Shown: in pieces, positions 1 to 9,078 of the stretch | Layout: every line of letters starts with the position of its first letter | How positions within the stretch are numbered: the stretch's first letter is position 1 | Translations under genes and position numbers: made by a program | The notes under the pieces: model-generated | Database searches by the model: none | What the model saw: only the letters and a program-made list of their open reading frames with translations | Told to the model about the DNA's origin: nothing | NCBI RefSeq assembly: GCF_016801025.1 | Contig: NZ_CP068983.1 | Location: forward strand, 3,092,501-3,156,500 | Direction of reading: 5' to 3' | DNA length: 64,000 nt | Source: Paradevosia shaoguanensis | GTDB taxonomy: Bacteria > Pseudomonadota > Alphaproteobacteria > Rhizobiales > Devosiaceae

Positions 1-10
1 TGCCGCCTGA

Positions 11-1018
<1,008 letters not shown>

Positions 1019-1103
1019 CGGGTTGAAGCAGGCGGCATAACTCAGCACCCGTCGCCAAAGTGGCGCGGTGTTCGCAACCGCGCCCTTTGCAATGGCTCTC
1101 CAG

Positions 1104-1613
1104 TCATGCGCGGCCGGCGCTGAGGCTGGCAAGGAGTTCGTCGAGCTGCTCGAACTGTTCGGGCGTGCCTTCCATTCCGCCCAGGGATTCATCGAGCGCT
1201 TCCTTGGTGGGGTAGACTTCAGTGAAGGTCAGCAGCGTCTTGCCGTCCTTTTCCACGAAAACCACCGTCGAGACGGCGCCGTTCTCGTCTTCCTCGTTAG
1301 TCCAGACGATCCGCGACGGTGGCACCACTTCGAGATATTTGCCGAAGAAGGCCCAGGTGTTTTCGGCGTCCTTGCCGAATTCGAGGCGGTAGGTACCGCC
1401 GGTGCGCACGTCCATCTCGCAGGAGCGCAGCGGTATGCCAATGGATTTGGGCACCCACCAGCGCGCAAACAGCTCCGGATTGGTCCAGGCCTCGAACACG
1501 ATCCGGGCCGGTGCATCGAAGATGCGCGTCACCACCATCTCGACCTCGGATGCCCGCTTCACCGTGGTTCGGCCCTCGATCAGGACCGAGCCATTCTCTT
1601 GTCTATCGTTCAT
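1104..1613 (-). CDS. SRPBCC / AHSA1-domain protein
   Basis: A 169-residue START-like (SRPBCC, Aha1-C type) fold protein. The family motif IFDAPARIVFEAWTNPELFARWW is seen in pieces near residues 25-48, followed by the usual FTE and WTNEE segments. Such proteins bind small hydrophobic ligands; none can be named. The ATG at 1613 overlaps the last 11 bases of the upstream ArsR gene, so the two are translationally coupled. ArsR plus AHSA1 is a common two-gene module in which the regulator represses the pair; that regulation is inferred here from a dyad overlapping the arsR start. An upstream in-frame extension exists but reads through the ArsR gene in another frame and is rejected. Confidence 0.88.
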   Translation of the reverse strand: MNDRQENGSVLIEGRTTVKRASEVEMVVTRIFDAPARIVFEAWTNPELFARWWVPKSIGIPLRSCEMDVRTGGTYRLEFGKDAENTWAFFGKYLEVVPPSRIVWTNEEDENGAVSTVVFVEKDGKTLLTFTEVYPTKEALDESLGGMEGTPEQFEQLDELLASLSAGRA

Positions 1614-1956
1614 CGCGTTTCTCCTTGAGTTTGAGTTCTTCGACAACCTTGTCCAGCTTGTCGAAACGGGCGTCCCAAAGCTGGCGGTACTGTTCGATCC
1701 ACTCCGCCTCCTGCTCGAGGCGGCTGGCGCCGAGCCGGCAGGTGCGCACGCGGCCGATCTTCTCGGTGGTGACCAGCCCCACCTGTTCGAGGACGCTGAC
1801 ATGCTTCTTCATGCCCGTGAGGCTCATGTGGAACCTCTCGGCAAGGTCCGAGACCGAGGCGTCGGCGCGTCCCAACTGCTCGAGAATGCCACGTCGGGTG
1901 GCGTCCGAGAGCGCGGCGAAGGAAGCATCAAAGTGAGTTTGAGAATACTGAACCAT
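1603..1956 (-). CDS. ArsR-family winged-helix regulator
   Basis: DNA-binding repressor of the ArsR/SmtB type, about 117 residues. The N-terminal segment FAALSDATRRGILEQL (residues ~11-26) is the classic helix 1-2 signature; the recognition region SDLAERFHMSLTGMKKHVSVLEQ follows in pieces at ~35-57. No metal-binding cysteine pair is visible, so it is probably not a metal sensor. It is first in an operon with the AHSA1 gene (11-bp overlap). The ATG at 1956 is chosen because it aligns with the family N-terminus; a further upstream alternative start (1992) would add 12 residues. A perfect 9+9 dyad covers this start codon, suggesting autorepression. Confidence 0.9.
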   Translation of the reverse strand: MVQYSQTHFDASFAALSDATRRGILEQLGRADASVSDLAERFHMSLTGMKKHVSVLEQVGLVTTEKIGRVRTCRLGASRLEQEAEWIEQYRQLWDARFDKLDKVVEELKLKEKRDER

Positions 1957-1968
1957 GTAGTTCAGTAT
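1945..1968 (-). promoter_or_regulatory. Inverted-repeat operator overlapping the arsR start codon
   Basis: ATACTGAAC, six bases, then GTTCAGTAT: a perfect 9-bp dyad of 24 bp in total. The arsR ATG (1956-1954) sits in the spacer. The size and AT-rich outer arms fit an ArsR-type dimer site; assignment to this regulator is inference from position. Confidence 0.6.
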
Positions 1969-2034
1969 ATGTGTCTGAATTCCGATCTGCAAGAAGCAAG
2001 AGCAAGCCGGCCGCCGCGCGGCGACCTTCCATTC

Positions 2035-2892
2035 TCAAGGCAGGGAGCGAATGGCCATTTCCGCGATGAAGTCGGGATCGGCGATGGCTTCGATGGCGAC
2101 GATGCGGTTGCCCGAGAAGGTGACGCGCAGGGCAAGCGCCACCGTGCCTGCCGGCGCGATGATGATCCCCGGATCGCCATCGACCACGGCCAGCTCCGCT
2201 GTTCTGGCGCGGCCGCTGAAGAAATGGGCGACGGCCTCTGCCCCGTGGAGGCCCTGTTCGGAGCCGAGACGCGCGGCGACGTCGTCGAAGTCGAAGCGGA
2301 CGTCGGGCGCGAGCAGCGCGATCAGGCCAGGCAGATCGCCTTCGCGCGTCGCTCGCAGGAATGCCGAAACGGCCGCCGCTCGCGCTTCGCGGTCGGGCGC
2401 GGCCAGTGGGCCGGACTGAACGCGGCGACGGGCCCGACTGGCCAATTGGCGCGCCGAAGCCGGGCTGTGCCCGAGAATGGTCGCGATGGTTTCGAACGGT
2501 ACGTCGAACATGTCATGGAGAATGAAGGCGACACGCTCGGCGGGATGCAGGCGGTCGATCACCTGGGCCATGGCATCACCCACGGCATCGGCGAGATCGC
2601 GCGCCGCATCGGGCAGATCGGTGGTGGACACGACGGTTTCCTCGAAAGGTTCCAAAGCCTCCTCGCCGCGCCGCTTGCGGCTGCGCAATCGGTCGAGGCA
2701 GAGGCGACTGACGACGGTCGTCAGCCAGGAGCCGAGATTGTCGATAGCGGTCGCGTCGCTGCCGGTGAGGCGCATCCAGGCATCCTGCACCGCGTCCTCC
2801 GCATCGCTGGCCGAGCCAAGCAGACGCCGCGCAATGCTCAGGAGGCGCGGGCGGTTGGCTTCGAATTCGTCGAGTAGGGCGGCAGTGGTCAT
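2035..2892 (-). CDS. ECF41-type RNA polymerase sigma factor with C-terminal SnoaL-like domain
   Basis: An extracytoplasmic-function sigma factor of 285 residues, about 100 longer than ordinary ECFs. Sigma-2 (residues ~8-75, with AEDAVQDAWMRL) and sigma-4 (~105-165, with LHPAERVAFILHDMFDVPFETIA and SPASARQLASRARR) are followed by a ~110-residue NTF2/SnoaL-like domain containing DGDPG and ending DPDFIAEM, the degenerate equivalent of the NGxPG and NPDKL motifs I recall for ECF41. In that group the fused domain takes the place of a separate anti-sigma factor. The gene lies 51 bp after a carboxymuconolactone decarboxylase gene, the partner type typical of ECF41, and a matching promoter precedes that gene. 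ATG start at 2892. Confidence 0.9.
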   Translation of the reverse strand: MTTAALLDEFEANRPRLLSIARRLLGSASDAEDAVQDAWMRLTGSDATAIDNLGSWLTTVVSRLCLDRLRSRKRRGEEALEPFEETVVSTTDLPDAARDLADAVGDAMAQVIDRLHPAERVAFILHDMFDVPFETIATILGHSPASARQLASRARRRVQSGPLAAPDREARAAAVSAFLRATREGDLPGLIALLAPDVRFDFDDVAARLGSEQGLHGAEAVAHFFSGRARTAELAVVDGDPGIIIAPAGTVALALRVTFSGNRIVAIEAIADPDFIAEMAIRSLP

Positions 2893-2943
2893 GGTTGATC
2901 CTCAAGGGGACCGGCTGGTTACCGGTCCCCGATTGTCAATTCC

Positions 2944-3417
2944 TCACGCAGCAGCGGCTGCCTTGAGGTGGAATTGCTGCCGGGTTGCGGCATTGATGCG
3001 GTTCCAGAGATTGGTCGTCGCGATTTCGAGCAGAAGCGTAGCCAGTTCTTCCTCGGTGAAGTGACGGCTGGCTTCGGCCCAGAGGTCGTCCGAAACCATC
3101 TCGCCGCCGCCAACCACAGTCACGGCCTCGGTCAATTCGAGCGCGACTTTCTCTGCCGGCGTGAAGAGGCTCGAATGGCGCCAGGCTGCGACGGCATAGA
3201 GCCGGTCTTCGGTCTCGCCTGCCTTCTTCGCCTCGCGGGAATGGAAGCTGACGCAATAGCTGCAGCCATTGAGCTGGCTGGTCCGGATATGCGTCAACAG
3301 CACCAGCTTGGGCGGGATATTGCCGGTACGGGCGGCGCCGAGCGCCTGCCCGAGCGACATCAGGGCGGGGCCGACATTGGCGATGGCAAAGGCGGGGTTC
3401 TGCATGCGCTGGTTCAT
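2944..3417 (-). CDS. Carboxymuconolactone decarboxylase (AhpD-like) family protein
   Basis: A 157-residue AhpD-like protein. The redox motif CSYC with a following His (Cys52, Cys55, His59) is the pattern seen in peroxidase-like members, so a thiol-dependent peroxide or electrophile role is plausible; the true substrate is unknown. The start at 3417 (MNQRMQNPAF) matches the family N-terminus; upstream in-frame sequence is non-coding in character. It is first in a two-gene unit with the ECF41 sigma factor. A TGTCACA/CGTC promoter 47-73 bases upstream suggests that the sigma factor activates this gene and, through it, its own expression. Confidence 0.9.
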   Translation of the reverse strand: MNQRMQNPAFAIANVGPALMSLGQALGAARTGNIPPKLVLLTHIRTSQLNGCSYCVSFHSREAKKAGETEDRLYAVAAWRHSSLFTPAEKVALELTEAVTVVGGGEMVSDDLWAEASRHFTEEELATLLLEIATTNLWNRINAATRQQFHLKAAAAA

Positions 3418-3463
3418 TTTTGCTCTCTCTTCTGCGTCACCATCATTGGCTCGCTGCCTTGAT

Positions 3464-3490
3464 GACGCTGGAGCGCAGCGACTTGTGACA
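3464..3490 (-). promoter_or_regulatory. Putative ECF41-dependent promoter
   Basis: On the minus strand TGTCACA (3490-3484), a 16-base spacer, then CGTC (3467-3464). These are the -35 and -10 elements reported for ECF41 sigma factors. It points at the decarboxylase/sigma operon, with a leader of about 40 bases. Confidence 0.75.
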
Positions 3491-3673
3491 GCTTTTCCAA
3501 AAAATCTTCGGCGAGCGCAGAAGAGCCGCGGCCAGTGGTCCGGAACTCGATTCCGACCAGGATAAAAGAAGGGGACTTCCGAGGGACAGCGACTGCTGGA
3601 GATCTCCATTCGTCTCGCTTCCGCGATCCACGATCTCGTTGCATTCCACACCAAAGCGCAAAATCGGTGGTGT

Positions 3674-3749
3674 TGGTGGGCCCACCAGGACTCGAACCTG
3701 GAACCAGACCGTTATGAGCGGTCGGCTCTAACCATTGAGCTATGGGCCC
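3674..3749 (-). tRNA. tRNA with CAU anticodon (tRNA-Ile2 type)
   Basis: A complete cloverleaf on the minus strand: acceptor GGGCCCA pairing with TGGGCCC, D-arm GCTC/GAGC, anticodon stem GACCG/CGGTC with loop CTCATAA (anticodon CAT), T-arm CCAGG/CCTGG with TTCGAGT, discriminator A and an encoded CCA (3676-3674). The D-loop AATGGTTA and the CTCATAA loop resemble the lysidine-modified isoleucine tRNA reading AUA rather than initiator or elongator Met; automated tools often label this type Met. Confidence 0.92.
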
Positions 3750-3903
3750 CTGAGCACGCCTCATAGCAGGCCGATGCCGTTAGTCAAACGGGTTGTGATG
3801 AAGGCCGCTGTTGCGCGGGCGGGCTTGTCTGGGCAGACTGGAACACCATCTTTGCTTCGGAGCGGCGTTTGCCGCTCGTTTGCTTGGGAGATACCGGCCG
3901 ATC

Positions 3904-4626
3904 ATGATTTCGGTGGCGTCCTACAATATCCAGAAATCCATCGGCACCGATTTCCGGCGGCGTCCGGAGCGAATTCTGTCGGTGCTCCAGGAGCTTGATG
4001 CGGATGTCGTGGCGCTGCAGGAGGTCGATCGCCGCTTTGGCGCCCGTGTCTCCTCGCTCAGCGCCGCCACCCTCGAAAATGAGACGGACTACCGCCCGGT
4101 GCGATTCGGCGTGCGGCCGGGGAGCATGGGCTGGCACGGCAACGTGATTCTCATTCGCAAGAATGTCGAAGTGCTCGCGCAACGTACCATCACCCTCCCG
4201 GCGCTGGAGCCGCGCGGCGCGGTGTTGGCCGATCTCAAGGTCGGGCCGGAGCGACTGCGCGTCGTCGGCATGCATCTGGGGCTCGTCGGCCTCTGGCGCA
4301 AGCGGCAGGCGCAGGCGGTGCTCAGTGCGCTGGGCGACCTCGAAGAGACGCTGCCCACCGTCATGATGGGCGATCTCAACGAGTGGAGCGTCAACGGCGG
4401 GTGCCTCAAGAGTTTCGCGCTGGAGCACCATGTGGGCCAGCCCGGCCCGAGCTTCCCCTCGGTCCGCCCGGTCTTCGGCTTCGACCGGATCATCACCAGC
4501 CCTGAGCTGTCCATCGTCGAAAGCGGCGTCCATGGCAGCCAGCGGGCCCGCACGGCCTCCGATCACCTGCCGGTCTGGGCGAGGCTGTCGCGCAGCGTCG
4601 AGGCGGGCGCTGAGGCGGCGGAATAG
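3904..4626 (+). CDS. Endonuclease/exonuclease/phosphatase family protein
   Basis: A 240-residue metal-dependent phosphoesterase of the EEP superfamily (DNase I-like fold). Visible motifs in order: ASYNIQKS near the N-terminus, ALQEVD (metal-binding Glu, ~residue 40), VVGMHLG, MGDLNEW and the terminal SDHLPVWA with the catalytic Asp-His pair. The substrate may be DNA, a phosphoinositide-like lipid or another phosphodiester; sequence alone does not decide. ATG at 3904 begins the conserved first strand. The last 64 bases overlap the 3' end of the convergent glycosyltransferase gene. Confidence 0.88.
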   Translation: MISVASYNIQKSIGTDFRRRPERILSVLQELDADVVALQEVDRRFGARVSSLSAATLENETDYRPVRFGVRPGSMGWHGNVILIRKNVEVLAQRTITLPALEPRGAVLADLKVGPERLRVVGMHLGLVGLWRKRQAQAVLSALGDLEETLPTVMMGDLNEWSVNGGCLKSFALEHHVGQPGPSFPSVRPVFGFDRIITSPELSIVESGVHGSQRARTASDHLPVWARLSRSVEAGAEAAE

Positions 4627-5561
4627 GCAGGAGCCGCTTTCGGCTGCCTGTGCAGGAGCCGCCTGAGCCGCCGCCCCATCACCGCTATGAGTTCTAAAAC
4701 GCTGGGCGGATAAATCCGAACGCTTTCGATGATCATGCGCCGCGCCAGTTTCGGGCGGCCGATGGCGCGCATCTGCCGCGCCAGGTGCAGCAGGAAATGG
4801 GCTCGCAAAGCAGGCTCGCCGGCCAGAATATCCTTGTTGCGCGAGACGATACGCAGCACGCCGCGGCATTCCTTGCGCGTATTGCGCGAAATGCTGTCGG
4901 GCGAGATGAAGCCCAGCGCCACCGGCTCGATATCCTCGTGTATCCGCGTCTGCCGGGCCAGCCGTATGGCGAATTCCCAGTCCTCGTTGGCGGGAGCCAG
5001 GGGATCGAACCATGGCGCGGGCGGGCAGCTCGCGCGGCGGAAAAGCGTGTTCTGGAGGCTGATCCGGTTCTGCCGCAGCAGGTGGCGAACCTGGTCCTCC
5101 CCCGGTTCCAGCCGTCCCGCCGGATCGGGCGCGATGGCCACCTTGCCCGGCCCGAAGCTGAAAGCGGCGTCGCGCCCATAGAGTATCTTGGGCGCCGTCA
5201 CCACGCCGATCGCCGGAGGCAGGGCCATGATGGTCCGCACCTGCCGTTCGAGCTTGCCGGGCAGCCAGAGGTCGTCGCTGTCCTGGAAGGCGATGAGCTC
5301 GCCACGGACGTGCTCGAGCCCGGTATTCCGCGACGCGCCGGCGCCGCCATTGGCCGGCCGCCGTACATAGCGCAGCCGTGGATCGCCGATCGCCTCGACC
5401 AGCGCGCGGATATCCTGCGGCGAGGCGTCGTCGACCACGATCAGTTCGAGATTGGTGTAGGATTGGCCGAGCACGCTCGCGATGGCCGCGGGCAGGGTCG
5501 CCGCGCGGTTATAGGTCGGCAGGATCACCGAAACCAGCGGCTGGGCGGCGTCGGCGCTCAT
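4563..5561 (-). CDS. Family 2 glycosyltransferase
   Basis: A 332-residue GT-A fold glycosyltransferase that would transfer a sugar from a nucleotide donor during surface polysaccharide synthesis. N-terminal VSVILPTYNRAATL, the VVDDAS donor motif, GASRNTGL, the DxD-like FQDSDDLWL and the NEDWEF acidic motif around residue 190 are all present. The C-terminal ~100 residues are basic and not recognisable. The ATG at 5561 overlaps the stop of the upstream GT4 gene by one base (TGATG), so the two are coupled. The 3' end runs 64 bp into the convergent EEP gene, which is unusual. Confidence 0.88.
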   Translation of the reverse strand: MSADAAQPLVSVILPTYNRAATLPAAIASVLGQSYTNLELIVVDDASPQDIRALVEAIGDPRLRYVRRPANGGAGASRNTGLEHVRGELIAFQDSDDLWLPGKLERQVRTIMALPPAIGVVTAPKILYGRDAAFSFGPGKVAIAPDPAGRLEPGEDQVRHLLRQNRISLQNTLFRRASCPPAPWFDPLAPANEDWEFAIRLARQTRIHEDIEPVALGFISPDSISRNTRKECRGVLRIVSRNKDILAGEPALRAHFLLHLARQMRAIGRPKLARRMIIESVRIYPPSVLELIAVMGRRLRRLLHRQPKAAPAYSAASAPASTLRDSLAQTGR

Positions 5562-6814
5562 CAGGGCCTCGCCAGTTCGGCCGGCGGCCAGGCGCCGAGC
5601 GCCGCGGCGCTGAGCAGGGTTTCCTCGCGCTGGCGCTGCCGCCGCTTGCGGGCCGGTTCGTGGTTGTGGACCTCCTGCATCAGCGCCCGCCAGCAGACCT
5701 GTGCCGTCTCGCTCCAGCGATAGCCCGGCCGCGCCACGGCTGCCGTTTCGTAGATCGCCAGCAGCCGCTGCGAGGCCTGTTCGAGGCTGAAGCGCTCTTC
5801 CACGCACTGGCGGCCGAACGTTGCCAGCCGCTCGCGCAGCGCCTTGTCCTCGATCAGCACGGCAAGCTGGTCCGCCAGCTTGCGCGCGCTCGGTTCGCTC
5901 TCGCCCAGCCCATAGAATCCCTGGCGCATGAAGAGGGGCAGGGTTTCAGGGCAGAAGATCTCGGAGAACCCATCCTCGCCCTGCACCACGACCGGTCGCG
6001 CCATCGACATGGCGCGCAGCGAGGATGAACCCATGCCCACCACGATGTCGGCCGCCGCATAGGCGGGCCGCGGGTCGAATTCCTCGCCGGCAAGCGTCAC
6101 CACTTCGCGCCCATGGCGGGTGTTGACCTGAGCGGCGCGATTGGCCAGCGCCGCTGCGGCCTGTCCGCCGCCGACCAGCGCAAGGCGCAGTCGGTGGCGA
6201 ACCGACAGCAGGTCGACCGCATCGATGGCGCGCACCAGCGCGTCGAGCTTGAGGTCCACCGCCAGCCGCGAGACGCTGACGATCAGTTCTTCGCCCGGCT
6301 GCAATGCCAGTTTCCGCCGGAAGGCCGAGCCGTCGATATCCGGGTTGTCCAGCTCGGTGTCGATGGGCGGCTCCAGCGTCCAGACCGGGCCGGGGCGCAT
6401 GGCCTGCGCTTCGTCGGCCAGGTCTGCCGTGCCCATGACCAGCGGCAGGGAAGCCGGCACGAAGGGCGAGACGCTCATCGAGAGCACCGTGCAGACTACC
6501 GGCACCTTGCCCAGAATCCCGGCGCCCAGATAAGCATCGAGGCACGAGGGCCATTCATAGGCGTGGATCAGGTCGATGGATTCGCGCCGCGCCAGATCGC
6601 GTAGTTGCGCAATGCGCTGCGGGGCAGGGCGGTAATGGAGGTCGTTGGCCTCGATATAGCGCAGGCCTTTGCCGCGGATGTAGTCCACCAGCGGCCCGGG
6701 GCGGCCATAGATCATCACCTCGTGGCCCGCCGCGGCGGTGCGCGCGGCCAGGTCGATGGCATTGATCTGGCTGCCGCCGATAATCAGGTCAGTGGGATAC
6801 ACCAGTATTTTCAT
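5561..6814 (-). CDS. Family 4 glycosyltransferase
   Basis: A 417-residue GT-B glycosyltransferase. The N-terminal Rossmann half starts MKILVYPTDLIIGGSQINA, as in retaining GT4 enzymes that bind the acceptor there; the C-terminal half has IVSVSRLAVDLKLDALV and the donor-site region GEDGFSEIFCPE near residue 285. The first Glu of the usual E-x7-E motif appears replaced within GMGSSSLRAMSMA, so activity should not be assumed. It heads a two-gene unit with the GT2 gene and probably acts on the same cell-surface glycan. ATG start preceded by a short A-rich region. Confidence 0.85.
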   Translation of the reverse strand: MKILVYPTDLIIGGSQINAIDLAARTAAAGHEVMIYGRPGPLVDYIRGKGLRYIEANDLHYRPAPQRIAQLRDLARRESIDLIHAYEWPSCLDAYLGAGILGKVPVVCTVLSMSVSPFVPASLPLVMGTADLADEAQAMRPGPVWTLEPPIDTELDNPDIDGSAFRRKLALQPGEELIVSVSRLAVDLKLDALVRAIDAVDLLSVRHRLRLALVGGGQAAAALANRAAQVNTRHGREVVTLAGEEFDPRPAYAAADIVVGMGSSSLRAMSMARPVVVQGEDGFSEIFCPETLPLFMRQGFYGLGESEPSARKLADQLAVLIEDKALRERLATFGRQCVEERFSLEQASQRLLAIYETAAVARPGYRWSETAQVCWRALMQEVHNHEPARKRRQRQREETLLSAAALGAWPPAELARP

Positions 6815-6871
6815 GCGCCGGATGCTACCCGGCGCGACCGATGGGCGACCTAGTTCATTCGGGTTAAGCCG

Positions 6872-7435
6872 CTATTCCCGCGCGAATTTCCGGCTGAGAA
6901 ACGGGGAGTCCGCCACCCCGAACCGCCACGGTTTTTCCACCGCCTTGGTGATGCCGATGCGCGGGCCGATGGCGATTTTCGGCGGGTCCGGATTGGGCGT
7001 GAAGCTGAACGGGGGCAAGGCGAGCGCGTGGCCGTCGAGGTCGCGGGTGACGCCCATGGCCTCGCAGAGCTTGCCCGGCCCCGAGCAGAGCTGGCGGATG
7101 TCCTCGACGCCGCGGCGCTCGCGCATCGTCTCGATCCCGGCCGTCGGCTCGATCGCGCGGATCAGTACGGCGCTGGCATGGCTGCACACGAAATTGATGC
7201 ACCAGTGGATGCCGTAGGAGCGGTAGACATAGACGCGTGCCGGTGGCCCGAACATCGCCGCATTGCGCGGGGTCGGGCCACGGAAGGAATGGGAGGCGGG
7301 GTCCTGCGGATGATAGGCTTCGGTTTCGACGATAAGCCCGCCAATCCCGTTGACCAGGAGGGTCGAGCCGAGCAGCGCCGGGGCGACCAGCGTTGCCTCG
7401 CGATCGAAGAATTGCAGCAGGGACTGGTTATCCAA
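6872..7435 (-). CDS. DNA-3-methyladenine glycosylase (AAG/MPG type)
   Basis: Base-excision repair enzyme removing alkylated purines. About 187 residues; the catalytic Glu lies in IVETEAYHPQDPASHSF, followed by RVYVYRSYGIHWCINFV, RAIEPTAG, and the conserved CSGPGKLCEAMG, all in family order. No ATG is available at the N-terminus. TTG at 7435 places the conserved LQFFDREA segment near the start and leaves 80 bp before the divergent mutase gene; an alternative TTG at 7501 would leave only 14 bp, so 7435 is preferred. Stand-alone gene. Confidence 0.85.
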   Translation of the reverse strand: MDNQSLLQFFDREATLVAPALLGSTLLVNGIGGLIVETEAYHPQDPASHSFRGPTPRNAAMFGPPARVYVYRSYGIHWCINFVCSHASAVLIRAIEPTAGIETMRERRGVEDIRQLCSGPGKLCEAMGVTRDLDGHALALPPFSFTPNPDPPKIAIGPRIGITKAVEKPWRFGVADSPFLSRKFARE

Positions 7436-7515
7436 AGCGACTCTCGCTCGTGGTCTCGGACTTGCCTTTCTGCTTATGGCCGTGCCACTGCTCGCGCGCA
7501 ACGAGGGTTTTGGGC

Positions 7516-8907
7516 ATGACGGGCAACAGCCTCAAATTCGGGACGAGCGGCCTGCGCGGGCTTGTGACGGACCTCGTGGGCGCGGCCAGCGTCAACTACA
7601 CGCTGGCCTTCATCGCCTATCTCAAGGGCAAGGGCGAACTCGCCGAAGGCGGGACGCTACTGGTCGGCCGCGACCTGCGCGATTCGAGCCCGGCCATCGC
7701 CGGGGCCGTCGTTGCCGCAGCGCGCCATGCCGGCCTCAACCCTATCGATTGCGGCGAATTGCCGACGCCTGCTCTTGCGCTCGAAAGCCAGCGTCTCGGC
7801 GTGCCGGCCGTGATGGTCACCGGCAGCCATATTCCCGCCGACCGCAACGGGCTCAAATTCTACGTGGCAGCGGGCGAGATCGACAAGGTCGACGAAGCCG
7901 GCATCCTCGACGCCCTTCCGCATGTCGATGGCGCCGCCATCGAGGTCAAGCCGCTGGCTTCGGGCGAAAGCTCGGCCCTGGCGCGCTACGAGCGCCGCTA
8001 TGAAGGCTTTCTCGGACAGAACGCGCTCGCGGGGCTGCGCATCGGCGTCTTCCAGCATTCCTCCGTCGCCCGCGACCTGCTTGTCCGCGTCCTCCATGCG
8101 CTGGGCGCCGATGCCGTGGAGCTCGGGAGGTCCGACATTTTCGTGCCCGTCGATACCGAGGCCATCAGCCCCGACAATACCCGCCGCGCCGGTGTGTGGA
8201 CGGCCGATCTCGTGCTCGATGCCATCGTCTCGACCGATGGCGATGCCGACCGGCCCCTCATCATCGACCAGTGCGGTAATTTCGTGCGCGGGGACCTTGT
8301 CGGCCTCCTCACCGCGCGCTTTCTCGGCGCGGACGCGGTGGTGACGCCGGTCACCTCGAACTCGGCCATCGAGGCCTCCTGCGCCTTCGCCCGCGTCATC
8401 CGCACGCGCGTCGGCTCGCCCTATGTCATCGCCGCGATGCGCGACGCGGAAGGCGTCGTCGTGGGCTTTGAGGCCAATGGTGGCGTGCTGCTGGGTTCTG
8501 AGGCCAGGGGCCTCTCGCCGCTCCCCACCCGCGATGCCCTGCTGCCCATCCTCGCCGTGCTCGGCCTGATGCGCGCCGAGGGCAAGTCAATGTCCGAACT
8601 CGTCGCCGAGCTGCCCCCACGCTTCGGCAGCAGCGACCGCCTGGAGCAGGTGCCGCCCGACCGCGCCGCGATCCTCATGGAGCAACTCCGCCGCGATGCC
8701 GCCGCCTATTTCGCCGAACTGGGCGAAGTGCTCGAAGTCTCCGAAGTCGACGGCCTGCGCTTCACCCTGGCCAACAACGACGTCATCCACTACCGCGCTT
8801 CCGGCAACGCCCCGGAACTGCGATGCTACACCGAAGCCGCCACCCCCGAACGCGCCGAAGCCCTGCTGGAATGGGGCCTCGACGCCGCCGAGCGCGTGAT
8901 CCGGTAG
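7516..8907 (+). CDS. Phosphomannomutase/phosphoglucomutase-family phosphohexomutase
   Basis: An alpha-D-phosphohexomutase of 463 residues. KFGTSGLRG opens domain 1; the phosphoserine loop reads TGSHIP (~residue 100) instead of the common T/S-A-S-H-N-P; the metal loop STDGDADRP is near residue 240; the sugar-specificity loop region GFEANGG near 320; and the phosphate-binding RASGNAPELR ends domain 4. It could interconvert hexose 1- and 6-phosphates for surface sugar synthesis, consistent with nearby glycosyltransferases, but which sugar is not decided. ATG at 7516 follows GAGGG. It is distinct from the glycogen-operon pgm at 22.2 kb. Confidence 0.88.
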   Translation: MTGNSLKFGTSGLRGLVTDLVGAASVNYTLAFIAYLKGKGELAEGGTLLVGRDLRDSSPAIAGAVVAAARHAGLNPIDCGELPTPALALESQRLGVPAVMVTGSHIPADRNGLKFYVAAGEIDKVDEAGILDALPHVDGAAIEVKPLASGESSALARYERRYEGFLGQNALAGLRIGVFQHSSVARDLLVRVLHALGADAVELGRSDIFVPVDTEAISPDNTRRAGVWTADLVLDAIVSTDGDADRPLIIDQCGNFVRGDLVGLLTARFLGADAVVTPVTSNSAIEASCAFARVIRTRVGSPYVIAAMRDAEGVVVGFEANGGVLLGSEARGLSPLPTRDALLPILAVLGLMRAEGKSMSELVAELPPRFGSSDRLEQVPPDRAAILMEQLRRDAAAYFAELGEVLEVSEVDGLRFTLANNDVIHYRASGNAPELRCYTEAATPERAEALLEWGLDAAERVIR

Positions 8908-8955
8908 CACGGAGCTCTCACAACGGGGACTTCCACGGGAATCTCACCACAGAGC

Positions 8956-9066
8956 TCCCCACCGAGGATACTTCCCCGAGGATACTCCCCACCGAGGATA
9001 CTGCTCCTCCGGGAAACTCCTCCGGGAAGCTCCTCCACCGAGGAAGCTCCTCCACCACAAAGCTTC
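8956..9066 (+). repeat. Degenerate tandem repeat, pyrimidine-rich
   Basis: CCCCACCGAGGATACT at 8957-8972 and again at 8987-9002 with a shortened TCCCCGAGGATACT unit between them, then four CTCCTCC-led units (CTCCTCCGGGAAA, CTCCTCCGGGAAG, CTCCTCCACCGAGGAAG, CTCCTCCACCACAAAG). It lies after the mutase gene. Confidence 0.65.
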
Positions 9067-9078
9067 CCCCACCCCTTA

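Noticed and set aside
1402-2877. Long plus-strand open frame over the ArsR and sigma-factor genes
   Set aside because: Antisense shadow in GC-rich DNA; no family motifs, while both minus-strand genes are clear.
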